A DNA stretch of 64,000 nt from contig CAJTTI010000004.1 of NCBI GenBank assembly GCA_910579225.1, positions 1 to 64,000 on the forward strand, written 5' to 3'. The notes under the pieces are model-generated. The model searched no databases. It had not been told where the DNA came from and was given only the letters and a program-made list of their open reading frames with translations. Shown here piece by piece: positions 33,553 through 42,691 of this stretch (position 1 is the first letter of the stretch; the number at the start of each line of letters is the position of its first letter). Source of the DNA: an uncultured Lachnospiraceae bacterium. Its GTDB lineage: Bacteria; Bacillota; Clostridia; Lachnospirales; Lachnospiraceae. Position numbers and translations under genes: made by a program.

Positions 33553-33662
33553 ATGTTCTGTTTCAATCTTTTTTGTCATTTCATATGTTCTATTTATGTT
33601 TCTTTAATTGAATTAAAACATTTTTTTGTAATTATTTTCGATTAATGTTCTATAAAGAACAT
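33553..33662. promoter_or_regulatory. Control region with repeated ATGTTCT words (likely DeoR operator)
   Basis: The AT-rich divergent region 33480-33766 has ATGTTCT at 33553, 33585 and 33645. The last is half of ATGTTCT-ATAA-AGAACAT (33645-33662), a perfect 7-4-7 palindrome. It lies between the transketolase gene and the DeoR gene, so autoregulation and control of the polyol operon are likely. Confidence 0.6.
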
Positions 33663-33766
33663 GCACGCCTCTTTCCCCTTACATTTTGTTCGTTTCTACA
33701 ATATAATAATGCCAGTGTAATGTATCATTCATTTCCGAAAATAAAACCACCGAGGGAAATTATTTT

Positions 33767-34564
33767 ATGAAAAAAAGCCGTCATGCCAGAATTATCGAAA
33801 TTATGGAAAAGGAAAATGTGATCAGCATCAAAAGACTTGCTGAACTTATGAATTGTACGGGGATGACAGTCAGGAGAAATCTTGATGAACTTCAAAACAT
33901 GAATTTTGTAAAAAGGGAACGTGGATATGCAACGCTGCTGAAAAATGCACAGGCAACCGATTATTATGTTCAGATTGAAGAAAACGCCAAAGAAAAAAAA
34001 GCAATCGCTTCCGTTGCCTTGAAGTATATTCATCCGAATGAAAGCATTTGTCTGGATTCCGGTACTACGATCCAGCAGCTGGTCAACCTGCTGCCTGCCC
34101 ACCTCACGCTGTCTGTCATCACGCCCAGCCTGGCGGCCGCCATGGCTTTCTCTGACAGGGAATCCATTCAGGTTTTCCTGCCTGCAGGGCTGATGCATCA
34201 CAGCAACCGCTCCATCCTGATCCCGGATGAGAAAGACATGAAAAATTACCGGGCTGAAGTTGCTTTTCTGTCTTGTCGTTCCTTCCGCATACCAGGAGGC
34301 GCATTTGAACATACCCAGACTATGACCACAACTAAAAAAGCGCTTGTCTCCATCGCCGACAAGCGCATACTTCTTTTGGATCACTCCAAATGGGATGTGA
34401 ATTCTCTGTGCAATTCCATCAGTCTGGAACAGCTGGATATTATCATTACAGATAATAAAGCGCCGGAAGAATCCGTTCAAAAAGCTGTCGCCTGCGGCAA
34501 AGAACTGCTGATTGTCAATCCGGAAACGCAGCATATAGAAGCACATTACAACAAAACTGACTGA
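33767..34564 (+). CDS. DeoR-family transcriptional repressor
   Basis: A 265-residue regulator with an N-terminal DeoR helix-turn-helix (ISIKRLAELMNCTGMTVRRNLDEL in two parts: ISIKRLAELMN and GMTVRRNLDEL) and a C-terminal sugar-phosphate-sensing domain (CLDSGTTIQQL, KALVSIADKRILLLDHSKWD). This family usually releases DNA on binding a phosphorylated sugar intermediate. It is divergent from the decayed polyol operon and is itself intact. A large GC hairpin follows at 34585-34640. Confidence 0.88.
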   Translation: MKKSRHARIIEIMEKENVISIKRLAELMNCTGMTVRRNLDELQNMNFVKRERGYATLLKNAQATDYYVQIEENAKEKKAIASVALKYIHPNESICLDSGTTIQQLVNLLPAHLTLSVITPSLAAAMAFSDRESIQVFLPAGLMHHSNRSILIPDEKDMKNYRAEVAFLSCRSFRIPGGAFEHTQTMTTTKKALVSIADKRILLLDHSKWDVNSLCNSISLEQLDIIITDNKAPEESVQKAVACGKELLIVNPETQHIEAHYNKTD

Positions 34565-34584
34565 AATTTAAAAAATCTGATCTA

Positions 34585-34640
34585 AAACGGCCGGGCCAAA
34601 GACCGGGATACAGATTCCCTGGTCTCTGGTCCGGCTGTTT
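34585..34640. terminator. Bidirectional hairpin between deoR-type gene and histidine kinase
   Basis: AAACGGCCGG and CCGGCTGTTT close a long interrupted stem with an inner AGACCGGG/CCCTGGTCT pairing. It separates convergent genes ending at 34564 and 34677. Confidence 0.65.
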
Positions 34641-34676
34641 GCAAACTGCAGACTTCCGTCCTTTCCTGCCTTCTGA

Positions 34677-36689
34677 TTACGTCTCTGACACGCTGGGAAA
34701 TGAAAGAGTTACTTTGAATAAGTCGCCATCCAGGAAAACTACAAAAGAGCCATTCTGCAATTCTGTCAAATCCTTCGCAATAGACAGACCCAATCCGCTC
34801 CCTTCTGTACTGCGGGACTCATCTCCTCTGATAAAACGTTCTGTCAGTTCTTCCGGCGAAATATTCAACGGCTGTTCCGAGATATTCTTCATGGACAGCA
34901 CCGCCAGTTTCTCGTCTTCTTTTAGCTCCAGATAAATCCGAGTTCCGGGCAACGCATACTTTTCCACATTCCGATACAGATTTTCGATAATTCTCCACAG
35001 CTTCCGTCCGTCCGCGTTCACATACACCGGTTCTTTTGGGTAATCTGCCACCAACGTTAGCCCTCTTGCCATAAAGCGTTCCCCAAACTCTCCACTTGTC
35101 TGCATCAGAAGTTCTCTGAAATCAATCTTCTGAATATCCAGCACCATATTTCCAGAACTGGCTCTGGAGGCTTCCACCAGATCTTCTGTCAGTTGTTTCA
35201 GTCTCTGAGATTTCTGATCCAATATCTGCAGATATTCCTCCGCTTTGGGATTGCCGATCTGCTCTCTTTTCATCAGATCCACATAATTAATAATTGAAGT
35301 CAGAGGAGTTTTCAGATCATGGGACACATTGGTGATCAATGCCGCTTTCATGCGTTCGCTCTTCATCTGTTCCCGCAGCGCATCCTTCAGACCTTCTCCC
35401 AGATTACAGACTGCCTCCGCCATTTTACGATTCCCGTAAAACAGATGATCTGTCCGTATCTTTGTCTCCTTCTCTCCGGCTGCCAGCGCTTCCACTCCAT
35501 CCAGCAGTCTCTGCTTCTGGACTGCTTCTACGAGTATAAGAATCAATACTGCCACCTGATAAAGAACCAACACTAATTCTGCCAACGCCCCTCTCCCCAG
35601 CATAAACCAGAGAAAGATCTGAATCAGCACATAGAATGTAAAAAGGATACCAGAACGAACCGCCATGTGCCCATGGTTGAATAACTCTGTCATAAAACAA
35701 CTGATTCTTCCGGACAATCTCCAGAACAGGCACAGACAGGTAACAAGCAGAACCAGCGCCCCGCCAACCATGGCTCCCGCATATCCAAACAGTTTCTTCT
35801 GCCCGGACTCGTACACCTGAGCTCCCAGTGCAAGCTCGTCTGCCACCGGAAAACCAGTATCGATCCCCACATATACCTGGTACTCTCCCACCAGGTGCGC
35901 ATTCCATCCGGTTAAGAGCGCATGGGTGTTATATGAATAATAATCTCCCACATTCTTCTGTACCACATTGGCTGAGCGGCTGTCAAAGGAATAATAGCTT
36001 CCTAACTTATAAAAATAACTTTCCAGCTCATCCTTCGCCAAATCTCCCTTCTGAAGCTCCTGAACGTTCGTATAGACATTTCCGTTACCCAGATCCCATA
36101 GCGCATATCGTATATTCACCGCCTCGTAAGTCCAGAGTTTTCTGAACTGCTGATAATCCGCCACTTCTTTCCGGAGAATTTCCATAGCTTCTGTAATCTG
36201 CCCCACAACCACCTTATACTCTTCATTACATTCATTGGCATATTGCTGAATGGATTGATAAAAAAGCGGCTGGCAGGGTTCCTGCAGAATATTATTATAA
36301 ACATTTGTCCCCTTCAGGCTCCACTGATACAGATCCCCAAGCCGATAACATATGCCATCGCTTTTCTGATTCTCCGGAATCGTATCATAGACGACCCTGG
36401 AATTCAGATAATCCCGGATCCTGATCACCCGTTCTGGTGTATATTCCCCTCCCTGTTCCAGACGGCTGCTTCTCGCTGCCACCTCCAACGCACGATAGAC
36501 CGAATCTGCTGCCATCTGTCCGTACTGGGCAGACTCAAGCCAGGATTTTCCTCTTAGAATATCTCCCCACATTTCCTGCGTATAACCGCTTCTGGCCCCC
36601 AAAGTCAGTCCTGCAACCAGAGCCGCAACTGCTGCCAGATTGAGCAGCACCAGCATCCAGCCTAAAAATATTTTATATCCCTTTTTCAT
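34677..36689 (-). CDS. Large membrane histidine kinase
   Basis: A 670-residue sensor. An N-terminal membrane helix (about 8-30) is followed by a roughly 270-residue extracellular domain, three or more further helices (about 303-400), a short linker, the phospho-accepting His in NVSHDLKTPLTSII, and an ATPase domain with ENLYRNVEKYA and GSGLGLSIAKDL. The G1 box is not of the DxGxG type: the corresponding segment reads MKNISEQPLNISPEEL, as in many Clostridial VanS-like sensors. It is paired with the regulator at 36712-37413. Confidence 0.88.
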   Translation of the reverse strand: MKKGYKIFLGWMLVLLNLAAVAALVAGLTLGARSGYTQEMWGDILRGKSWLESAQYGQMAADSVYRALEVAARSSRLEQGGEYTPERVIRIRDYLNSRVVYDTIPENQKSDGICYRLGDLYQWSLKGTNVYNNILQEPCQPLFYQSIQQYANECNEEYKVVVGQITEAMEILRKEVADYQQFRKLWTYEAVNIRYALWDLGNGNVYTNVQELQKGDLAKDELESYFYKLGSYYSFDSRSANVVQKNVGDYYSYNTHALLTGWNAHLVGEYQVYVGIDTGFPVADELALGAQVYESGQKKLFGYAGAMVGGALVLLVTCLCLFWRLSGRISCFMTELFNHGHMAVRSGILFTFYVLIQIFLWFMLGRGALAELVLVLYQVAVLILILVEAVQKQRLLDGVEALAAGEKETKIRTDHLFYGNRKMAEAVCNLGEGLKDALREQMKSERMKAALITNVSHDLKTPLTSIINYVDLMKREQIGNPKAEEYLQILDQKSQRLKQLTEDLVEASRASSGNMVLDIQKIDFRELLMQTSGEFGERFMARGLTLVADYPKEPVYVNADGRKLWRIIENLYRNVEKYALPGTRIYLELKEDEKLAVLSMKNISEQPLNISPEELTERFIRGDESRSTEGSGLGLSIAKDLTELQNGSFVVFLDGDLFKVTLSFPSVSET

Positions 36690-36711
36690 ATTTACCTCCC
36701 ATTAAAAGTTT

Positions 36712-37413
36712 CTAAAGTTCCACATCTCCCTTTTCAATCTTGTACCCGATACCCCAAACCACTTTCAGATATCTGGGGTTCTTCGGATTGATCTCAATCT
36801 TTTCCCTGATATGCCGGATATGTACCGCCACCGTATTATCCCCTCCAAGGGCGTCTTCATTCCAGATCCGCTCATAGATCTGAGAGATGGAAAATACCCT
36901 TCCCGGATTCTGAACCAGAAGGAGCAGAATCCGGTATTCAATGGGTGTCAGTTTCACCGGCTCCCCATCTACAGTCACTTCCTTACGCTCGTCATCCACG
37001 CACAGTCCGCCGATCCAGAATACAGAGGACTGCGGTTCTGCCATAGCTCCAAGCTGCGTATACCGCCTCAGCAGCGATTTCACCCGCGCCGTCAGTTCCA
37101 GCGGGTTAAAGGGTTTTGTAATATAATCATCTGCTCCGATATTCAGCCCCAGGATCTTGTCCACATCTTCTGACTTGGCTGATAAGAAGATAATCGGTAC
37201 CGGATTTGTCTCCCGAATCTTCATCGTTGCCCGGATACCGTCCAGACGCGGCATCATAATATCCAGAAGGAGCAGATGCACCTCATGCTCCTCCAGCATC
37301 TGAATAGCTTCCTGTCCGTCATATGCCTTCAACACCGTATATCCTTCCTGACTTAGATAAATCTCGATTGCCTCCACGATCTCGCGATCATCATCACATA
37401 CCAGTATATTCAT
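36712..37413 (-). CDS. VanR-like OmpR-family response regulator
   Basis: A 233-residue regulator: receiver with CDDD, Asp in LLLDIMMPRLDG and Lys in YITKPFN, then winged helix (VFSISQIYERIWNEDALGGDNTVAVHIRHIREKI in pieces: ISQIYERIW and VAVHIRHIREKI). The ATG at 37413 follows GGGAGGG; longer frames lack a site. The sensor kinase starts 22 bases after its stop. The upstream 250 bases (37414-37664) hold two hairpins belonging to the aminopeptidase 3' end and no gene. Confidence 0.9.
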   Translation of the reverse strand: MNILVCDDDREIVEAIEIYLSQEGYTVLKAYDGQEAIQMLEEHEVHLLLLDIMMPRLDGIRATMKIRETNPVPIIFLSAKSEDVDKILGLNIGADDYITKPFNPLELTARVKSLLRRYTQLGAMAEPQSSVFWIGGLCVDDERKEVTVDGEPVKLTPIEYRILLLLVQNPGRVFSISQIYERIWNEDALGGDNTVAVHIRHIREKIEINPKNPRYLKVVWGIGYKIEKGDVEL

Positions 37414-37569
37414 ATTCTGCCCTCCCGACTGACTGTATTGTTCTAAAACCCTGCCTTTACTATTCCGATTTTCCCACATATGTTGGTCCTTCCCATGTCT
37501 ATAGTTATATCACTCTATTATTAAGACGACTGCTGCAAAATTATTAAGATTCTTTTAAATTTACTCCCA

Positions 37570-37661
37570 AAAGCGAACAAACGCCTGCAGTCCTCCCATA
37601 TTGGTCAGACCGCAGACGCGACATCTGTCTTATCATTTTCCGGCGCCTTCGCCGGCAAAAA
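37570..37661 (-). terminator. Hairpins downstream of the aminopeptidase gene
   Basis: On the minus strand GCCGGCG-AAGG-CGCCGG comes first, close to the aminopeptidase stop, then a longer stem CGTCTGCGGTC/GACTGCAGGCG followed by TTTG. Together they probably end the transcript before the response-regulator promoter. Confidence 0.5.
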
Positions 37662-37664
37662 TCC

Positions 37665-38783
37665 CTATTTCACCAGTTCTTCCGGATTCAGCCCCCGAAG
37701 CTCCGGCAATACAAACTTCCCGTCTTTTCGTATCAGTACATCATCAAACCAAATCTCGCCTCCCCCATATTCCGGCCTCTGAATCAGCACCAGATCCCAG
37801 TGAATGGAAGATGCGTTTCCGTTGGGTGCATCCTCATAACAATTCCCCGGTGTGAAATGAATCGAACCCATGATCTTTTCATCAAACAGTGTGTCCTTCA
37901 TGGGATACAGAACATAGGGGTTAACCCCAATCGCAAATTCTCCCACATAACGGGCCCCCTCATCCGTATCAAAGACTTTCTGTATCCGCTCTGTATTGTT
38001 TGCCGAAGCCTCCACAATCTTCCCCTCCCGAAACGTCAGACAGATATTTTCATAAGTAAAGCCCTGAAATACAGAAGGAGTATTGTAACTCAGTGTTCCG
38101 TTCACAGATTCCCTCACCGGAGCGGTAAAGACTTCTCCATCCGGGATATTCATTCTCCCCGCACAGGGAATCGCCGGAATCCCTTTGATCGAAAATGTCA
38201 GATCTGTTCCCGGTCCTGTGATCCGCACCTTGTCCGTCCGTTCCATGAGTTCCACCAGCGGTCTCATGGCTTCCTCCATCCGGCTGTAATCCAGATTGCA
38301 GACCCGGTAATAAAAATCTTCAAATGCCTCTGTGCTGGTTCCGGAAAGCTGCGCCATGGAGTCGTTCGGATAGCGAAGCACTACCCAGCGGGTCTTCGGC
38401 ACCCGTATTTCATGATGCACCGGAGTTACATAATATTTTTCATAGATTGCCATACGTTCATGCGGCACGTCTGACAGCTCCGCAACATTATCACTTCCGC
38501 GCACAGCAATATAGCAGTCCATCCGGCTCATTTCCAATGCATCTACTTCTGCCATCAGCTGTATCTGCTCCTGTGTACACTCCATGATCTGGAGCCTTTG
38601 AAGCTGCGGATCCGTATAGTGAACAAAAGGCAGGCCCCCCGCCGCATAGACTTCACGAACCAGTTCTTTTGCCAGCGGTCTCGTACTCTCCCCCGTATAA
38701 TGGATATAGACTTTGTCCCCTGCCTTTACCTCACAGGAATAGTTAACCAGTCCCTTTGCCAAAGTTGTAATTCTCTCGTCCAT
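37665..38783 (-). CDS. M29-family aminopeptidase (AmpS-like)
   Basis: A 372-residue metallopeptidase. The C-terminal half shows the M29 metal-binding residues: Glu in FREGKIVEASAN, Glu in GEFAIGVNP, His in GSIHFTPGNCYED, and His/Asp in SSIHWDLVL. These bind two Co2+, Zn2+ or Mg2+ ions and release N-terminal residues from peptides in the cytoplasm. Length is slightly shorter than the typical 400-410, with no obvious gap. A good GGAGGAAAG precedes the ATG. It follows the large exported protein by 12 bases and is probably cotranscribed. Confidence 0.88.
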   Translation of the reverse strand: MDERITTLAKGLVNYSCEVKAGDKVYIHYTGESTRPLAKELVREVYAAGGLPFVHYTDPQLQRLQIMECTQEQIQLMAEVDALEMSRMDCYIAVRGSDNVAELSDVPHERMAIYEKYYVTPVHHEIRVPKTRWVVLRYPNDSMAQLSGTSTEAFEDFYYRVCNLDYSRMEEAMRPLVELMERTDKVRITGPGTDLTFSIKGIPAIPCAGRMNIPDGEVFTAPVRESVNGTLSYNTPSVFQGFTYENICLTFREGKIVEASANNTERIQKVFDTDEGARYVGEFAIGVNPYVLYPMKDTLFDEKIMGSIHFTPGNCYEDAPNGNASSIHWDLVLIQRPEYGGGEIWFDDVLIRKDGKFVLPELRGLNPEELVK

Positions 38784-38795
38784 ATGCTTTCCTCC

Positions 38796-41297
38796 TTATG
38801 GCAGATATGAGATAAACAGATTTCCCGCGCTTTCAAACATGGCGGTGCTGTCTTTGATACCTGCTTTTTTCAGGGCCGCCTGCCCCGATTCATAGTAAAT
38901 AATATTCTGTGCGTCATAGCCCACGATCAATACTGCATTTCCTGTATCCGTAATGCCCAGAACCGGAGCCTGTTGATTCACATAATACAGCGCCATCCGA
39001 AGACTGACCCCCGGAAGCAGACAACAGCTTTCCCCAAGTTCCTGTCCGCAGATTTCCCACGCTGCCATTCCCTGATCCAGATATGCCTGGATGTCCGGAT
39101 ACAGCTGTTTCTGTCGAAGCAAGAGCTGAAGACACTGTGTCAAGCTGTCTCCTGTCGTCTCTGATGGTTCCGGCATCTCAAAGTTTTCCACCTGCGTCCT
39201 TGTCAGCCGATTCCACCGCTCCCACAAAAGTTCATGTCCGTTCCGCCACACGGTCCCCATACCTTCATAAGCTTGTACCACCGCTTCTGGAAGCGTCTCA
39301 AAGCCTTTTGCCTTCCCGTTAAAGGACCATGCAAAATAATATTCCTCACCCTTTGCTTCCGGATCCAGTACACGATTCTCTTCATATAAGACCAACCGCA
39401 CTCTCGGCTGTTTCATAGAACCATACTTCATTGTTCCCTCATAGATAAAATGATATTCGTTCCGTCTCACCTCATCACTTACAACTGCAAGACGCAGTTT
39501 TTCCTCTACAGGTTCACTGGTATAGGTAATAGGCTCCGGCAATGTCTCCTCAAAACTTCCATCCCCCATCTGTGTCACGCAGGACAGATCGATCCGGTTC
39601 TCAATGATATCCACATCCGTTACATATTTTCCTTTGGAAGCATAGTCAAATTCCCGTATTTCACTGCCTGTATGATCCCTGATAATTACCCGGTGCATGG
39701 GAACAAGCCTCTGCCCTGTCAGATTGGTCTGCACATTCTCCCGCTTTGCTGCTCCATAGATAAAATCTTCTTCCATAAATCCCAGCACCTGCAGCATCTC
39801 ATCCGTTTCGCTTTCAATCTCACTGACGACCCCGGTCCTTGTATTCAGCAGACTGATGCTCTCACCCTCTGCTCCTGTCCATGCCGCCAGATATCCGCTC
39901 CCGGATACCTGCAGCTGATCTTCGCTGATTCCTTCTGCCAGGATTCTTACAGAACAGTCTGTCAGGTTGATCCGCAAAATCATATCCCTCCAGGACAGCC
40001 AGGCAGTATTTCCCTCATTAACTACCGATAATTTCCCGATCTCCTCCTTTATAATTTCATAAGGACGGTCACTTGGGAGGAAATACCTCTCTTCCACCGT
40101 GTTCATCAGCGCATCATAACGGCAGAGCAGAACTCCGCATCTGCCTTCATAGAGTCCCCGGTTGATATAACCATATACAAGAAAGTCCATACTTCCGGAA
40201 TCTTCAATCTGTATGATCCGAAAATCATGCGCGCGGTACAGCCCTCTCGCATCATCTCCATCTTCGAATCCGTATACCAGACTCAGACGATTCTGTCCAA
40301 AATCATAGCACCACAGCTGTCCTCTCTGAACAAATCCAAATACATTTTCTTCTGTATTCTTCTTATACTGAAACCCGTTACTCTGGATACCAAAATCAAT
40401 CTCCTTGTCTTTCACAATCTGACTTCCCGGGTCAAAGATCCGGTCTGCTGTTCTTTCATAATTCTGCAGGTACATACGATCTTTTGTATATTGAACGCAA
40501 AAGGCCTCCGACACGTCGTATCGTTCTTTTGTATCCCTATTCTGGATCTGATATTCCATCACCAGGGACACTACATTCCCCCGAATATCTGTAAAACAAA
40601 CCCGCTCTTTTGTGATCTGCTCTACGGACATCTCTCCCCATGTAACCGTACGGGGATAGGAATGGATATTTACATAGCCCAGATTCTTTCCATCCATGCT
40701 AATATCCGGTTCCAGTTTCCTTAAAAGTTCATGGTTGGTATCTTTCTGAAATGCTGCATCATGGAACTGTCTGGCAAAATCCATACATTCTTTTACAAAA
40801 TTTTCCCCCAGATAACTGATCTGTGAATAATAGCAGATCTCCGGATGTTCGTCCGTCTCAATCTTCAAAACAAACAGATATTTTTCTCCCCGTTCCAGCA
40901 GATCCTTAAAGCTCATCTCCAAATGCACATATTTGCCGTCGTCACTGTACGGAAGATTCTCTCCATTCTCAATCAGCCTGCTCCCATCCAGGCTTCGGAC
41001 CTCATAGGCAAATCCTTTTATATGGGCATTATATTTCTCCACCGCAATGCCCAGATTGTGATCTTCAGAAAGTCCCAGCAGTGATTCTTTCATATAGCTT
41101 CCATCCATGGGAATCACATAACCATGCATCTCATTATAATACTCTCCGTCCTGCTCCGCATACACCACAGGCAGCGTTGCATCCGCCATCACTGTGGTCA
41201 TATCCCGGTTACCCATATAAGTCACATAATTCATAAATCCAGCCCCGGCGACAAACGCCAGCAGGATTGTGACAAATCTTATGATCAGTTTTTTCAT
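38796..41297 (-). CDS. Large exported, membrane-anchored protein of unknown function
   Basis: An 833-residue protein with an N-terminal hydrophobic helix (about 5-25, no Cys lipobox) and otherwise no membrane segments, so the bulk is outside the cell. The middle (about 280-650) is a run of short beta-rich blocks resembling a propeller (GFVQRGQLWCYDFGQ, FLVYGYINRG, VVNEGNTAWLSW, YLAAWTGAEGESISLL). The last 150 residues contain CCLLPGVSLRMALYYV and VLGITDTGNAVLIVGYDAQN, which resembles the Cys...His/Asp layout of C39-like papain-fold domains, although the usual catalytic His is not obvious. I do not recognise a characterised homologue. It precedes the aminopeptidase. Confidence 0.6.
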   Translation of the reverse strand: MKKLIIRFVTILLAFVAGAGFMNYVTYMGNRDMTTVMADATLPVVYAEQDGEYYNEMHGYVIPMDGSYMKESLLGLSEDHNLGIAVEKYNAHIKGFAYEVRSLDGSRLIENGENLPYSDDGKYVHLEMSFKDLLERGEKYLFVLKIETDEHPEICYYSQISYLGENFVKECMDFARQFHDAAFQKDTNHELLRKLEPDISMDGKNLGYVNIHSYPRTVTWGEMSVEQITKERVCFTDIRGNVVSLVMEYQIQNRDTKERYDVSEAFCVQYTKDRMYLQNYERTADRIFDPGSQIVKDKEIDFGIQSNGFQYKKNTEENVFGFVQRGQLWCYDFGQNRLSLVYGFEDGDDARGLYRAHDFRIIQIEDSGSMDFLVYGYINRGLYEGRCGVLLCRYDALMNTVEERYFLPSDRPYEIIKEEIGKLSVVNEGNTAWLSWRDMILRINLTDCSVRILAEGISEDQLQVSGSGYLAAWTGAEGESISLLNTRTGVVSEIESETDEMLQVLGFMEEDFIYGAAKRENVQTNLTGQRLVPMHRVIIRDHTGSEIREFDYASKGKYVTDVDIIENRIDLSCVTQMGDGSFEETLPEPITYTSEPVEEKLRLAVVSDEVRRNEYHFIYEGTMKYGSMKQPRVRLVLYEENRVLDPEAKGEEYYFAWSFNGKAKGFETLPEAVVQAYEGMGTVWRNGHELLWERWNRLTRTQVENFEMPEPSETTGDSLTQCLQLLLRQKQLYPDIQAYLDQGMAAWEICGQELGESCCLLPGVSLRMALYYVNQQAPVLGITDTGNAVLIVGYDAQNIIYYESGQAALKKAGIKDSTAMFESAGNLFISYLP

Positions 41298-41356
41298 CTA
41301 TTTTCTCCAAAGCCGGTCTTCTTTTACAACTTATCTGTCTCATGCACATAATTATT

Positions 41357-41385
41357 CAGCCATGTGTTCCTGTCCCACATGGCTG
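41357..41385. terminator. Hairpin after the 147-residue gene
   Basis: CAGCCATGTG and CACATGGCTG form a perfect 10-bp stem with a 9-base loop, 41 bases past the stop of the minus-strand gene at 41426. The T-tract is poor, so it is a moderate terminator call. Confidence 0.5.
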
Positions 41386-41425
41386 TAACTATTTTAACAA
41401 GCTTTTATTCCATGGTCAACCCATG

Positions 41426-41869
41426 TTACCTAAGAAAACAACTTCTGTTCTTTTTTCTGCGTCTCATCATTTCTTGGAGAAGCAGCACGCCAATCAGATC
41501 CTGAAGCTGTTCCCAGACAGGTTTTTTCTCTCCAAAATCTTCTCCTGCTTCCGCCCTCTCCCATACTTCTTTCGCCTTCTTAAGCAATGACAGCCGATCC
41601 GGATATTCATCATACATCATGCTGCCCGAATATTCAAGGCCCATACATACCTCCTCCACATAAGGCTGAAGCCTCCTTGCCATCAGTGGATAAAGTTCCC
41701 GAAGGCGCCTGGTGTCCATCTCATCTTCCATATATTCCGGTGTGTTCCACAGGTTCCAGTAATTCATCTGATTTCCATAAGGATAGAGCCATGGAAAGGC
41801 CCGCTGATCGGGATACATGGTATATGGAGAATTCATATAGTAAGGATTCCATTCTCTGGATTCATTCAT
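41426..41869 (-). CDS. Hypothetical tyrosine/tryptophan-rich protein
   Basis: A 147-residue protein. The ATG at 41869 is preferred over one 36 codons upstream because GGAG lies 8 bases before it. The N-terminal 60 residues are rich in Asn, Pro, Tyr and Trp (WNPYYMNSPYTMYP, WLYPYGNQMNYWNLW). The C-terminal part is helical (RLRELYPLMARRLQPYVEEVC, LQDLIGVLLLQEMMRRRKKN in parts) and ends in a basic tail. This composition recalls spore-coat or small surface proteins of Firmicutes, but nothing else supports that. It is divergent from a TetR regulator. Confidence 0.5.
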   Translation of the reverse strand: MNESREWNPYYMNSPYTMYPDQRAFPWLYPYGNQMNYWNLWNTPEYMEDEMDTRRLRELYPLMARRLQPYVEEVCMGLEYSGSMMYDEYPDRLSLLKKAKEVWERAEAGEDFGEKKPVWEQLQDLIGVLLLQEMMRRRKKNRSCFLR

Positions 41870-42074
41870 GAAGTATACTCCATTTGCTCTTTCTTTATAA
41901 TCACTATATGCACAGTCTTTGACAAAGTTCAAAAGGGACAAGCTCTCTCCCCTTATTGCTTCCATTTTAGACTCCAAAAATGACTAATAGTCAATATTTA
42001 ATGCAAAATGTACGTTGCATTTTCCTGATGGATAGGATACAGTATAAAAAACAAGGAAAAACGGGGAAAATTAA

Positions 42075-42686
42075 ATGGGAAAAATAGAGACAAAAAAAGA
42101 ACATAAGCGAAAAGAGCTGTTGAGTGCTGCCTTCGATCTGTTTATATCCAAAGGCTTCCACAACACTTCCATTGCCGATATCGTAGAAAAAGCTGGAATC
42201 GCCAAAGGCACCTTTTATCTGTATTTCAAAGACAAGACTGATATCCGCAACCGCCTGATCTCCTCCAAGGCAACTCAATTGTTCCGGGATGCCTGTCTGA
42301 AATTGAATCAGACATCGCTTACCAGACTGGATGAACAGTTTATCTTTCTCACCGACGAAATACTTCAGGCCTTAGAACAGGACCGCTCCCTTCTATTCTT
42401 CCTGTCCAAACATCTGAGCTGGGGAATCTTCCGTAATTCTATGACAGAAGAAAAATCCCCTGACGGAATCTCCGCCAGGGAATTGTATGAACAGCTGATT
42501 GCCCAATCCGGCTGTCGATTTGACAATCCTGAGATCATCATCTATCTGGTCATCGAATTAGTGGCCGGCGTCAGTTATAATGCCATCCTCTATCAGGATC
42601 CTGCACACATTGAAGAGCTAAAGCCCTATCTGCATACAATCATCCGCAGAATTGTAGAGGATTTCGACCTTCCTGCTGACACTTGA
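42075..42686 (+). CDS. TetR/AcrR-family regulator
   Basis: A 203-residue regulator. The N-terminal helix-turn-helix is typical (AAFDLFISKGFHNTSIADIV, AGIAKGTFYLYFKDKTDI), and the rest is a helical ligand domain. It is divergent from the 147-residue gene and convergent with the LysR gene, five bases from its end. No efflux pump is adjacent, so the target is unclear. Confidence 0.88.
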   Translation: MGKIETKKEHKRKELLSAAFDLFISKGFHNTSIADIVEKAGIAKGTFYLYFKDKTDIRNRLISSKATQLFRDACLKLNQTSLTRLDEQFIFLTDEILQALEQDRSLLFFLSKHLSWGIFRNSMTEEKSPDGISARELYEQLIAQSGCRFDNPEIIIYLVIELVAGVSYNAILYQDPAHIEELKPYLHTIIRRIVEDFDLPADT

Positions 42687-42691
42687 TATGT

